Position numbers and translations under genes: made by a program. From a virus: a DNA stretch of 26,110 nt. Shown in pieces: positions 5,706-12,621 of this stretch (positions within the stretch are counted from its first letter, which is position 1; each line of letters starts with the position of its first letter). The stretch spans positions 1-26,110 of the IMG/VR virus record IMGVR_UViG_3300043427_000226. One strand, written 5' to 3'. The notes under the pieces are model-generated. The model was not told the origin of the DNA, searched no databases, and saw only the letters and a program-made list of their open reading frames with translations.

Positions 5706-6364
5706 CACCGCTTGTGCAAAAAGCTGTCAGATTTGCGCCAGAACCAGAAACCGCACTTTGGTTTGATGTTGGTCAAATGCAAAGCACTCTTGAAATGAAA
5801 GTGCCAGCAGATTTCTTAATGCACCTTCCATCCAAAAGAACGGGGATTGTTGGCCTTGATACAGCGGGGAAAGATTTTGCCCTATGGTTGCTTAAGGGCG
5901 AAGGTTCTGTGACCGTTGGAGGCTGTTCAATGTGGCATGGAAAATACTTCCCGCCTTATGCTTACATGGCAACTGATGACGGGTTTAAGATTTACCAAAA
6001 AGACAAAGAAATAACGATTGATGATGTAAAGCCTGTACATCGTATGGTGCTTGCTGTGTTGGTCAAAATCAATGCACAAGCGCAAGGTTATAGGGCAACA
6101 CCAAAGCGCACATTTCTAAATCAAAAGCGGCAGGCAAAAGGCAAATCAGCATTGACATTTGATTGGCACACGATTGAGATTGAGCCGCCAAAAGTTAAGA
6201 ACGACCCCCAAGGTGGCACACACGCAAGTCCAAGAAGGCATCAAGTCAGAGGGCATTGGCGCACCTATAAATCGGGCGCAAAAGGATGGGTCAAAGAGTG
6301 CTGGAAAGGCGATGCAAGCAAAGGGTCTGTTTTTAAAGATTATCAATTAAAGGAGAACACATGA
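5702..6364 (+). CDS. 220-aa phage protein with C-terminal HASPR/RGH motif, unknown
   Basis: 220 aa, ATG overlapping the previous stop with an AGAAGAA-type SD. The N-terminal part (about residues 1-130) is a mixed alpha/beta region with no recognised family. The C-terminal 50 residues hold HASPRRHQVRGHWRTY, then GWVKECWKGD and GSVFKDYQL. This HASPR-x-H-x-x-RGH-x-R...WV pattern recurs at the ends of uncharacterised phage proteins and is rich in His, Arg and Trp, consistent with nucleic-acid or metal binding. It is the largest gene after the helicase in this operon. No function can be claimed. Confidence 0.75.
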   Translation: MTPLVQKAVRFAPEPETALWFDVGQMQSTLEMKVPADFLMHLPSKRTGIVGLDTAGKDFALWLLKGEGSVTVGGCSMWHGKYFPPYAYMATDDGFKIYQKDKEITIDDVKPVHRMVLAVLVKINAQAQGYRATPKRTFLNQKRQAKGKSALTFDWHTIEIEPPKVKNDPQGGTHASPRRHQVRGHWRTYKSGAKGWVKECWKGDASKGSVFKDYQLKENT

Positions 6365-6513
6365 AAGCACGAAAAGTATTCCACGCACTGATGGCCTCTA
6401 AAGGCTATACAGAATCTGATCTTGCAATGGATGGAGACAAGTACACCAATCCGGCTATGCAGGGCAGATGGAACTATTTCCTTGCAGGCTGGGAAATGAG
6501 AGGTGTAATGTGA
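6361..6513 (+). CDS. Small phage protein (50 aa), unknown
   Basis: 50 aa, ATG overlapping the preceding stop, AAAGGAG SD just upstream. The pattern KGYTESDLAMDGDKYTNP followed by QGRWNYFLAGWEMR matches a small recurrent phage type (Y-x-N-x-x-x-Q-x-x-W...G-W) that I know only as hypothetical. No membrane segment. Its final ATGTGA supplies the GTG start of the next gene. Confidence 0.7.
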   Translation: MKARKVFHALMASKGYTESDLAMDGDKYTNPAMQGRWNYFLAGWEMRGVM

Positions 6514-6614
6514 TCGAAACCATACTTGCCGTATTTGCGGTTGGATTCCTTGGCATCGCGGTGGGCATTGGCGTGATCTGTCTGATGGTCTGGATGGCGC
6601 TCAATGAAGACTAA
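6510..6614 (+). CDS. 34-aa single-span membrane microprotein
   Basis: 34 aa, GTG start at 6510 preceded by an AGAGG SD (6498-6502) at 7 nt. It overlaps the previous gene's TGA and runs 11 nt into the next gene. Residues 5-31 form one continuous hydrophobic span containing a GxxxG helix-packing motif (G15, G19). The N-terminus has one Glu and the tail is NED. It might be a small membrane effector, an antiholin-like factor or a superinfection-exclusion peptide. The lysis cassette lies right beside it but on the opposite strand. Expression is supported only by the SD and the tight packing. Confidence 0.55.
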   Translation: MIETILAVFAVGFLGIAVGIGVICLMVWMALNED

Positions 6615-6777
6615 GGGCGGCGCCAGGCCAGGCAGCGGGCGCAAGCCCACACCCATCAGCGAGTCCAGGGCCATAACGCTGTGGAACGATGGCGTCACCA
6701 AGAAGGAAATTGCCAAGCGCTTTGGCGTGGACTACGAGGTAATCAAGTATTTTTTTAGGAAGAAATTTAAGACATGA
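6604..6777 (+). CDS. 57-aa helix-turn-helix DNA-binding protein
   Basis: 57 aa, starting MKTKGGARPGSGRKPTP. The basic Gly/Arg N-terminus (GGARPGSGRKP) is the type found at the start of many phage DNA-binding proteins, including terminase small subunits, and has an AT-hook-like GRKP. Residues 22-54 form a homeodomain-like helix-turn-helix: RAITLWNDGVTKKEIAKRFGV followed by a recognition helix around DYEVIKYFFRKK. It is too short for a terminase small subunit with an oligomerisation domain, so a transcription regulator is more likely. As last gene of the rightward operon it overlaps the convergent lysozyme gene by 11 nt. The target site is unknown; the dyad at 2750-2774 is a candidate. Confidence 0.7.
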   Translation: MKTKGGARPGSGRKPTPISESRAITLWNDGVTKKEIAKRFGVDYEVIKYFFRKKFKT

Positions 6778-7243
6778 ACAGCGCGGCTTCGTCTTTGCGG
6801 CGGTTCTCAAGACCTCTGAGCACCTTGCCGCCGGCTTTGCAGTACTGCAACAGCGACGCTATGGCCGCGTCTTTTTCCCCGCGAATAACCTTCTGACGGA
6901 AGGTGCTGCGCTGTAGCGTTCCCAAACCAACGTTAAAAGCAAAGCTGACGCAAGCATCGAATTGGCCTTGGGTAAGTCTGACAGGAATGAGTTGGCCCAC
7001 ACCGCGCTCAAAGCGCTGGAGATCGTTTCTGAGAATTCCATCTACTTCGTCTTTTGAAAACGTGCGATTGTCTTTTGGCCGAAGCGGGTAAGCGCCTCTT
7101 TGATCCATTGGAATTTTTGCTTGATCAGGGTAAAGTACATGTCCGACTCCTATTGTCCAAAGCTGTGCTGGGCACCGATACGCCTTGTACCTGATGCCCT
7201 CATGGTGCTGGATCATCTTGATCGCATCAGCGCTGACGTTCAT
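6767..7243 (-). CDS. Endolysin, GH24 phage-type lysozyme
   Basis: 158 aa from the ATG at 7243, which overlaps the holin-like gene's stop (ATGA). An in-frame start 14 codons upstream lies inside that gene and is not needed. The motif HHEGIRYKAYRCPAQLWTIGVGH carries catalytic Glu15, Cys24 in the place of T4 Asp20, and Thr30: the E-9-C-6-T spacing of the GH24 family. QFDACVSFAFNVG and LENRRKDEAALF are the conserved helices of the C-terminal lobe. There is no signal peptide or SAR segment, so it needs a holin. It cleaves peptidoglycan and is the last gene of the late operon; its end overlaps the convergent early operon. Confidence 0.92.
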   Translation of the reverse strand: MNVSADAIKMIQHHEGIRYKAYRCPAQLWTIGVGHVLYPDQAKIPMDQRGAYPLRPKDNRTFSKDEVDGILRNDLQRFERGVGQLIPVRLTQGQFDACVSFAFNVGLGTLQRSTFRQKVIRGEKDAAIASLLQYCKAGGKVLRGLENRRKDEAALFMS

Positions 7244-7743
7244 TTTTTGAACGCCTGCCCGCCAAACCAGAAGCTCACGATACACGCCCAGATGATCTGG
7301 GTTTCATCGTCCCACAGGTGATTGAGCGCCACATCAAAGGCGACGTCTGTGTGCCATGCGTAATAAAAGCCAAAGATTTCAACAAACATGAACATGGCAA
7401 ACATGCCATAGGTAATCACTGAGCGGGTCGCAGCGCGCATGTTGGTCACCCATTGAGCCGCGCCTTGGCCCAGCGCAATATCGTGCGCATAGAGCGCCTG
7501 GCGCTCCTGCATGGCCGTCTGGTTGTTGGTGACCTCGGCGTTGATCTGAATCTGTTCGGTCTGGATGTGCTCGATGCGCTCTTGTGCTTCCAGGCCAGCT
7601 TTCTTGAGGGTCAGCTCGCGCTCGGTTTGCATGGCGGCCAAGGCAAGCTCATGCTTCTTATCGGCGCGGTCTTGGAATAGCTCAAGGATTTTGGGCAGGC
7701 CGCCCATCAGGAAGCTGATTAGGCTGGAGAACAGGGTTAGCAT
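7240..7743 (-). CDS. Holin-like membrane protein with coiled coil
   Basis: 167 aa, ATG at 7743 after an AAAGG SD. It has a hydrophobic N-terminus (LTLFSSLISFLMGGLPKIL), a long charged helix of about residues 22-90 likely to be a coiled coil, then two membrane spans: VITYGMFAMFMFVEIFGFYY (about 109-128) and IIWACIVSFWFGGQAF (about 149-164). The last span with its FWFGGQ ending resembles the three-helix holins used for gene-transfer-agent release (GTA_holin_3TM). It directly precedes the lysozyme with a 4-nt overlap, the usual holin position. The family match is from memory; a holin role fits well. Confidence 0.7.
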   Translation of the reverse strand: MLTLFSSLISFLMGGLPKILELFQDRADKKHELALAAMQTERELTLKKAGLEAQERIEHIQTEQIQINAEVTNNQTAMQERQALYAHDIALGQGAAQWVTNMRAATRSVITYGMFAMFMFVEIFGFYYAWHTDVAFDVALNHLWDDETQIIWACIVSFWFGGQAFKK

Positions 7744-7745
7744 GT

Positions 7746-8201
7746 TTAACCTTTCAGGTCGAAACTTAAATTGGGGTGGCGCGGGTACTGCACAACGCGC
7801 TCCCCTTCAGGGCATTTGTATTTGATGGTCGCCAGCAAGGTGGCCTTGCCTTCAGCAATCTTTTCTTTTCGTACCATTGTCAACTGGTACGTAAACGTGT
7901 CAATCTCTGGGCCTGCTGGGCCGCTGAATCGGCTTGCGGTGGTGGTTGCTTCATGCACCATGCCCGCTGCGTCCCGAATGCTTGGCGTAAAACTTTCAAC
8001 AGAACAGTCATCGCGCTTCTTGATCCGCGCAACGGTGACGTTGATGGGTTGCCCAGCTTCTGCCACGATTTTGAAATGCTCTGGTGACCATTCAATGATT
8101 GTGCGGTCGAACCAACCAAACTTGTCGGCCAGCGTGTAACTGCCGCCCAGTGCGGCAACGCTTGCGGCAACTGCTCCAATGGCTTTGGTGAGGTCGATCA
8201 T
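7746..8201 (-). CDS. Membrane-anchored periplasmic protein of lysis cassette, unknown
   Basis: 151 aa. The ATG at 8201 overlaps the previous stop. Residues 8-28 are hydrophobic (IGAVAASVAALGGSYTLA) and lack a clear cleavage site, so this is probably a signal anchor. After WFDRTIIEWSPEHFKIV comes a beta-rich region with only two Cys (in DDCSVES and KYKCPEGE). That would suit a disulfide-bonded Ig-like domain outside the membrane. It sits between two membrane proteins and next to the holin-like gene. A spanin-like or inhibitor role is possible, but no spanin signature (lipobox, coiled coil) is visible. Confidence 0.65.
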   Translation of the reverse strand: MIDLTKAIGAVAASVAALGGSYTLADKFGWFDRTIIEWSPEHFKIVAEAGQPINVTVARIKKRDDCSVESFTPSIRDAAGMVHEATTTASRFSGPAGPEIDTFTYQLTMVRKEKIAEGKATLLATIKYKCPEGERVVQYPRHPNLSFDLKG

Positions 8202-8422
8202 TTGTCGGCTTTGTTGTCGAGCTTGTCGAAAATCTTGCCCAGCAAGTCGCGCATCTCGCGGATGTCGGCCTTGTAGTCGTCGCGGCTCACGTAGTCGTGG
8301 GGCATGCTGCGCACGTCGCTATCCAGCCGGTCGATGGCGATGTAGATGCGGTTGAGCGTCCACCCGCCGAAAAACCCGGCGATGGCCACGGCGATGTTGA
8401 AAAGTACTTGGTAATCCATCAT
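8198..8422 (-). CDS. Small membrane protein with coiled-coil tail (74 aa)
   Basis: 74 aa. Two adjacent ATG codons (8422 and 8419) are possible starts. The gene overlaps the stop of the upstream ejection gene, so translation is probably coupled. One N-terminal membrane span (YQVLFNIAVAIAGFFGGWTL) is followed by a charged helix (RDDYKADIREMRDLLGKIFDKLD), the arrangement seen in XhlA-type haemolysin/holin accessory proteins. It probably belongs to the lysis cassette, as a holin accessory or antiholin. The function is inference. Confidence 0.65.
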   Translation of the reverse strand: MMDYQVLFNIAVAIAGFFGGWTLNRIYIAIDRLDSDVRSMPHDYVSRDDYKADIREMRDLLGKIFDKLDNKADK

Positions 8423-10563
8423 CGTCCAGTTGATCCGATACCGCGAATTTCTACGCGAAATGGTTCGTTTAATGCGTTTTGGTTGTCAGAGGCCAAAGCA
8501 TTGGTAACGCCAATGGCCGCAGGTGCAGTCAGTTTCTGCGTCAACCCTTGAGGGTTGGACAACAATTGCGCAACACGATTACGTTCCGCGCCGGGCAATC
8601 TTTCCAACAAGTCGGCCATGGTTTGAGGGTTTTTGGCAGCTTCGGTCAGCACCTTCATGCTCTTAGCGCCAATTTTCTTTTCCAACTCGCTGATGGCTTG
8701 ATTGCCCGCCGTAGTCCAGAAATTAAGCCAAGAGGGAAATCTGAAGTTTGACGTCTGTTGGGAAACCAATTGCGTCAACGCCTTTTGACCTTCAGTGGCT
8801 TGTTCTTTTACCGACATTTGCGTCAGATGTTTTTGCGCTTGCATTTCTAGCAGTTTTAACGTGCTATCGGCCACTTCAGTAGCGATGTTGTAATTTCCTT
8901 TGCCAAGGATTTTTTCAACTGTTTCAGGCGATTCGTTTTGCACCAAGCGCACAAATGCGTCTTTGTTGGTCTTCCACATTTGAAGCGCTTCACCGGCCAA
9001 TTTTTTCTCGGCGATTCTTTGCATGCCTTTGGTGTAGTCAGCGTTGTATTGTTTCCACCCCACGCCGCCTGACGACTCAATAGCGTCGTCAATTAAGGGG
9101 CGAATCTTGGCCAAAACACTCGCCGCCAAATTACGCTGAGTTGTAGCGTCTGCGCCAGGGCGCAGTTGCTGAATGGCTGCGTTAACCGAATTTTTGCGGA
9201 TTGCTTCTAGCGCGTACATGTCAACTATGCCGGCGCTGTTAGTCCACTTGGTGATGTCATTCGCCACATTTTTAACCGCACCTTCAAGCACGTCGTTGCC
9301 GGGGATACCCGATTTAGGGTCAGACAACACGGCGGTGATTTGTTTAATCAATGGCTTTGCTTCTAGCGGTTTAATTCCAACCGCCCGCATGGCGTCCGCA
9401 GCGCCTTGCGCAAAGCGCGCGCCTTGGCCCAGATCAAGCGAACCAGTAGCCGCTTGAGAAGACCAATTTTCTGCCTGCTTGGCCAAGTCAGCGGGATAGC
9501 TGTATCGTCCAGGCATAAGGGGTTGGCCAATGCGCTCGCCGCTGGGCGCACGAACCGGCACGCGGCCTGCGGCCTGCTCGGCCACGCCTTTAGCCCGCTC
9601 AAGAAACCGTACTTCTTCAACTTTATCTGCCGCAGCGCGCGCCAATCGTTCAGCTTCAGTTTCATACGCGGCTACTGTTTTACCTAGGTTTCCGCGCGCC
9701 AACGCCGCTTCACGGGCTGGGCCGGTAATTGTGGTAAGCGCATTCTTGGCAGCTTCTGTGGTGCCTCTGGTCGCCGTAGCGGTCGTGCCACCGGCCAACT
9801 GCGCTAACACATTGGTGGATTCCGCTTCGCCCATCAAACGCATTTTGCGCAAGAACTGCGGGTCTTTTTGCAGTGCATCTTGAATCAACGCTTGCCAAGT
9901 GGGGTTTTCAATTTTAGCGGTCAACTCAGCGACGCTACTTGTTGGCGACGCCGTTCGCAATGCATTGACTACTTGGGGTAAGTCATTGCCTATGGCGGCT
10001 TGCGCCAGCTTGGCTGCTTTCTGCTGCGCCAACTGGCGCAAATCAGCAACTTTACCTACGCCTGCCGAAATCAAATTCCCCGCAACGCGCCCGCCGGCCT
10101 CATACGTTGCGCCTTCAAGAACATTCCTAACCGGCTCTACAACCGCTTCAGCTCCGGTGCGTGGTGCTTTGCCGCCTATGTATATGTCGGCCAAGTTAAG
10201 CGCTTCTTTGGCCATGCCGTAGCCCAAGCCTGCGCCGCCCACAATACCTAACGGGCCCAACGGCGTACCTAACGCCGCGCCGCCAGCCGCGCCCAATGCT
10301 TCAACAGTAGGAGCAACAAATCCACGAACTTTTTCGTATGTAGTCGGCTCTTGCCGCGCAGCCGGCATACCTTCTGCGGGCTTAGGCATTTCAAGCGCAA
10401 TAGCAGTAAGGCCAAATTTTTGTTTAATGGCTGATTGCGTTGCAAGGTTAGCATTTGCAAAGTTAGGGTCTTGCGGTGCCCATTTGTCAAAAATAGCCTG
10501 CTTAGTAGCAGGATTGGCGTTGACAAAATTAGGGTCGGCAAGAATTGACGCTAGATCGGCCAT
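8419..10563 (-). CDS. Large internal virion/ejection protein, gp16-like by position
   Basis: 714 aa, ATG at 10563 with an AAAGGA SD. The N-terminus has two copies of a 22-residue unit (residues 10-31 and 32-53). A Gly/Ala-rich hydrophobic segment follows at about 81-120 (PTVEALGAAGGAALG and GIVGGAGLGYGMAKEA), a likely membrane-active region. The rest is Ala-rich and helical with strong coiled-coil character. This composition is typical of podovirus injection proteins. It is the third of three consecutive genes with 230, 448 and 714 residues, echoing P22 gp7, gp20 and gp16 in order and rough size. No lytic transglycosylase motif is seen. Role inferred: passage of DNA through the cell envelope. 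Confidence 0.7.
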   Translation of the reverse strand: MADLASILADPNFVNANPATKQAIFDKWAPQDPNFANANLATQSAIKQKFGLTAIALEMPKPAEGMPAARQEPTTYEKVRGFVAPTVEALGAAGGAALGTPLGPLGIVGGAGLGYGMAKEALNLADIYIGGKAPRTGAEAVVEPVRNVLEGATYEAGGRVAGNLISAGVGKVADLRQLAQQKAAKLAQAAIGNDLPQVVNALRTASPTSSVAELTAKIENPTWQALIQDALQKDPQFLRKMRLMGEAESTNVLAQLAGGTTATATRGTTEAAKNALTTITGPAREAALARGNLGKTVAAYETEAERLARAAADKVEEVRFLERAKGVAEQAAGRVPVRAPSGERIGQPLMPGRYSYPADLAKQAENWSSQAATGSLDLGQGARFAQGAADAMRAVGIKPLEAKPLIKQITAVLSDPKSGIPGNDVLEGAVKNVANDITKWTNSAGIVDMYALEAIRKNSVNAAIQQLRPGADATTQRNLAASVLAKIRPLIDDAIESSGGVGWKQYNADYTKGMQRIAEKKLAGEALQMWKTNKDAFVRLVQNESPETVEKILGKGNYNIATEVADSTLKLLEMQAQKHLTQMSVKEQATEGQKALTQLVSQQTSNFRFPSWLNFWTTAGNQAISELEKKIGAKSMKVLTEAAKNPQTMADLLERLPGAERNRVAQLLSNPQGLTQKLTAPAAIGVTNALASDNQNALNEPFRVEIRGIGSTGR
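10405..10536 (-). repeat. Two tandem 22-residue units in the ejection protein N-terminus
   Basis: Residues 10-31 (DPNFVNANPATKQAIFDKWA plus PQ) and 32-53 (DPNFANANLATQSAIKQKFG plus LT) align without gaps, sharing DPNF-x-NAN-x-AT and a later AI-x-x-K. This is a coding tandem duplication. Similar DP-x-F-x-x-A-x-P-x-x-x-Q-x-A-I units occur near the start of other phage internal virion proteins, so the unit is probably functional rather than accidental. Confidence 0.75.
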
Positions 10564-10572
10564 ATCAATCCT

Positions 10573-11919
10573 TTATGGTTTTAACAAAGGGTTAGATGTA
10601 TCAACCGTATTATCTTTGCCTACGGTCGATACGCCCCCACCAACCCGCGTCTTAGCGCGTTCTACGCCTTTGCGCACAATGTCTTGGAATTCGCGAGCTG
10701 CAGTAACAAACTCTTTTTCGCTTTGGGCCAAGCCCATGCGGTTAAGCGCTGCGGTACCTTTTTCACCTTCAATGTTGGTGATAGAACCGCCGCCCTTAAG
10801 CGTTTCAAACGCTTGCAAAAACGCGCCGCCTTTGACTTGGTCAAAACGTGATTGAAAATCAGACGCGGGGGTTCCCGGGACAAAGCGAGCGCCAGGCAGC
10901 CAACTAGCGCCAACAGCGGTTTCAAAGCCGGGGTGTGGTTTAGTGCCTGCCGCGATAACGTTACCGGTTTTGTCGCGCACCTCTTGCTTACCAACTAAGG
11001 AGTCAATCAAGTTCAATGTGGTTTCAGCAGTGTCTAAAACCTTTGGTAACACTTGTTGCGCAAGGGCTTGATCTTTGGATATTGCCGCGCCCGTCGCCTT
11101 AGCCTGCGCTATTTGCGTTTGGAACACGGGGTCTGCCGCGCGGCGTTGGTCTTCTTGTTGTATCTTAAGATTTTCCATTGCGCGCGCATTAACAAGGTCT
11201 TGGCCCCGCAAGGTAATGTCTTGGCCCCGTCTTGCAGTTGTAGCGCTAAGAACGTCGCTTGGCGTGGCTTGCATTTGGATAGGCGCGCGCACGACTTGGC
11301 CAAAACTTGGTAGGCGTGGGTTGCTTTCTTCAAGCCATTTGCGTTGGCCGTCAGATCGCTCGACAGGCTTAGACTCAAACAAGGCCATCAACTCTTTGGA
11401 CTGAGCGCCTTGCGCGGCCATATAGGCTTGGCGCTCGGGCACGGGCATACTTAACAATTGCTTGGTTTTAGCCGCAGATTCTTCGGGCGTCATCAGCTTC
11501 TGGATAACTGCATCTTGGCCAAACGCAATGATGTTTTCATCCGAAGGGTTTAGCGACAAATCCCGCAGCGCTTGCGTACCAAAATCACGTTTTTGTTTGT
11601 AGATTTTTTGCCGCAATTCGTCGCGCGTTAGGTTTGCGGTCTCCTGTTCCGACAACAGTTTGGAATACGCCAACCCGGTTTTGCCAAACCCCGTCAGTTT
11701 ATTTCGCGCTTCTGGCGATGCTAAATCGGGGTTTGAGGCAAAAAAGTTTTTAACCGCAACCTCTTCTTCAGCCCCGCGTTTTGCGGCTTCTACTTGCAAC
11801 GCTGCCAATTCATTTTGCTTTTGCGCGTTTTGAATCTGCGAGAATTGCGCGTATTGAGCCAAAGGGTTGTCAAGCTGAAGAGGGCGACCGCTCATCGCAA
11901 TGTTTGGGTTGATCGGCAT
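10573..11919 (-). CDS. Internal virion/ejection protein, gp20-like by position
   Basis: 448 aa, ATG at 11919 after an AAGGA SD. It begins MPINPNIAMSGRPLQLDNPL, then a long Gln/Ala-rich helix (YAQFSQIQNAQKQNELAALQ), and remains largely helical to a flexible, charged C-terminus. A segment around residues 350-400 (PASDFQSRFDQVKGGAFLQ, then IEGEKGTAALNRMGLAQSEK) is of a sort often seen in podovirus internal proteins. No enzymatic motif. Its place between the 230-aa and 714-aa proteins matches P22 gp20. Predicted to be packaged in the head and ejected with DNA. Synteny is the main evidence. Confidence 0.65.
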   Translation of the reverse strand: MPINPNIAMSGRPLQLDNPLAQYAQFSQIQNAQKQNELAALQVEAAKRGAEEEVAVKNFFASNPDLASPEARNKLTGFGKTGLAYSKLLSEQETANLTRDELRQKIYKQKRDFGTQALRDLSLNPSDENIIAFGQDAVIQKLMTPEESAAKTKQLLSMPVPERQAYMAAQGAQSKELMALFESKPVERSDGQRKWLEESNPRLPSFGQVVRAPIQMQATPSDVLSATTARRGQDITLRGQDLVNARAMENLKIQQEDQRRAADPVFQTQIAQAKATGAAISKDQALAQQVLPKVLDTAETTLNLIDSLVGKQEVRDKTGNVIAAGTKPHPGFETAVGASWLPGARFVPGTPASDFQSRFDQVKGGAFLQAFETLKGGGSITNIEGEKGTAALNRMGLAQSEKEFVTAAREFQDIVRKGVERAKTRVGGGVSTVGKDNTVDTSNPLLKP

Positions 11920-11928
11920 GATCTGTCC

Positions 11929-12621
11929 TTATGAACGAATAGGTAGGCGGTTAAGATACTGCTGGCCACCGTAGAAGTTTATCCCCGAACCTATTGCGCT
12001 AGTCAACGCATTTGATTCGCCCAGATACCCAGACGCCCGCGCATTTGCGCCGCCCAAAATATTTTCGCCTAATTGAGCACCTAGATTGCCCGCCGCGCCA
12101 GTCAATGTATTGGCAGAACTTTGCGCTTGGCCAGCTAAACTTTGAAGCGGGTTAATTAACGCTGCGCGTTCAGCTTGATACCGGTTAAAAGCATTTCCGT
12201 ACTCTTGGCTTGCTACATCTTGACCATATCGTTGCGCAGCTTTCATGGCCCCGCCAGAGATCAAACCGCCCCGCGCTGCCGCACTTCGATCCAGCGCCTT
12301 TTGGCCTTCTGACAATCGGAACGCATATCCTGGGTCGGTTCTAAACTCAGCTTCGCCAAAGGGTTTTGCCGCGCTGCCATAGCCTTGCGCGCCCGTGCGC
12401 CCGCTCAAGCCTAGCAAATCCATCAGCCTATTTTGACCCGTCAACCCCGCTTCGCGAAACGGCGCTTGAAGTTCAACTTGTTTGTTAAAAATGTCTTGTT
12501 GAGCAGCAGAGGCTTGCTCTGTTCCCCGCACTTGCGCGTCCGCAGCTTGACTGGCCGCTTGTTTACCTGTGTATGCGCTGTATGCCAGCGCGCCGCCTAC
12601 GGCAACCATTCCCCATGTCAT
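11929..12621 (-). CDS. DNA transfer/ejection protein, gp7-like
   Basis: 230 aa, nearly the size of P22 gp7. ATG at 12621 behind an AAGGAG SD; overlaps the cupin gene stop by 4 nt. The N-terminus is a short hydrophobic Gly/Ala helix (WGMVAVGGALAYSAYTG). The core has the widely conserved phage motif FRTDPGYAFRLSEGQKALDR followed by SAAARGGLISGGAMKAAQRYG. Long Ala/Gln-rich helices and a Gly-rich tail follow. Proteins with this motif are annotated as DNA transfer or internal virion proteins in many podoviruses. Expected to leave the capsid with the DNA and help it cross the envelope. Confidence 0.78.
   Translation of the reverse strand: MTWGMVAVGGALAYSAYTGKQAASQAADAQVRGTEQASAAQQDIFNKQVELQAPFREAGLTGQNRLMDLLGLSGRTGAQGYGSAAKPFGEAEFRTDPGYAFRLSEGQKALDRSAAARGGLISGGAMKAAQRYGQDVASQEYGNAFNRYQAERAALINPLQSLAGQAQSSANTLTGAAGNLGAQLGENILGGANARASGYLGESNALTSAIGSGINFYGGQQYLNRLPIRS

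Noticed and set aside
6748-6757. Run of seven T resembling a -1 frameshift site in the HTH gene
   Set aside because: A -1 shift meets TAG at once and gives only a slightly shorter product; no stimulating structure is visible.
10573-11919. Idea that the 448-aa protein is a tail tape measure
   Set aside because: The virion genes are of short-tailed P22 type, and the protein lacks the long tape-measure repeats; an ejection protein fits better.
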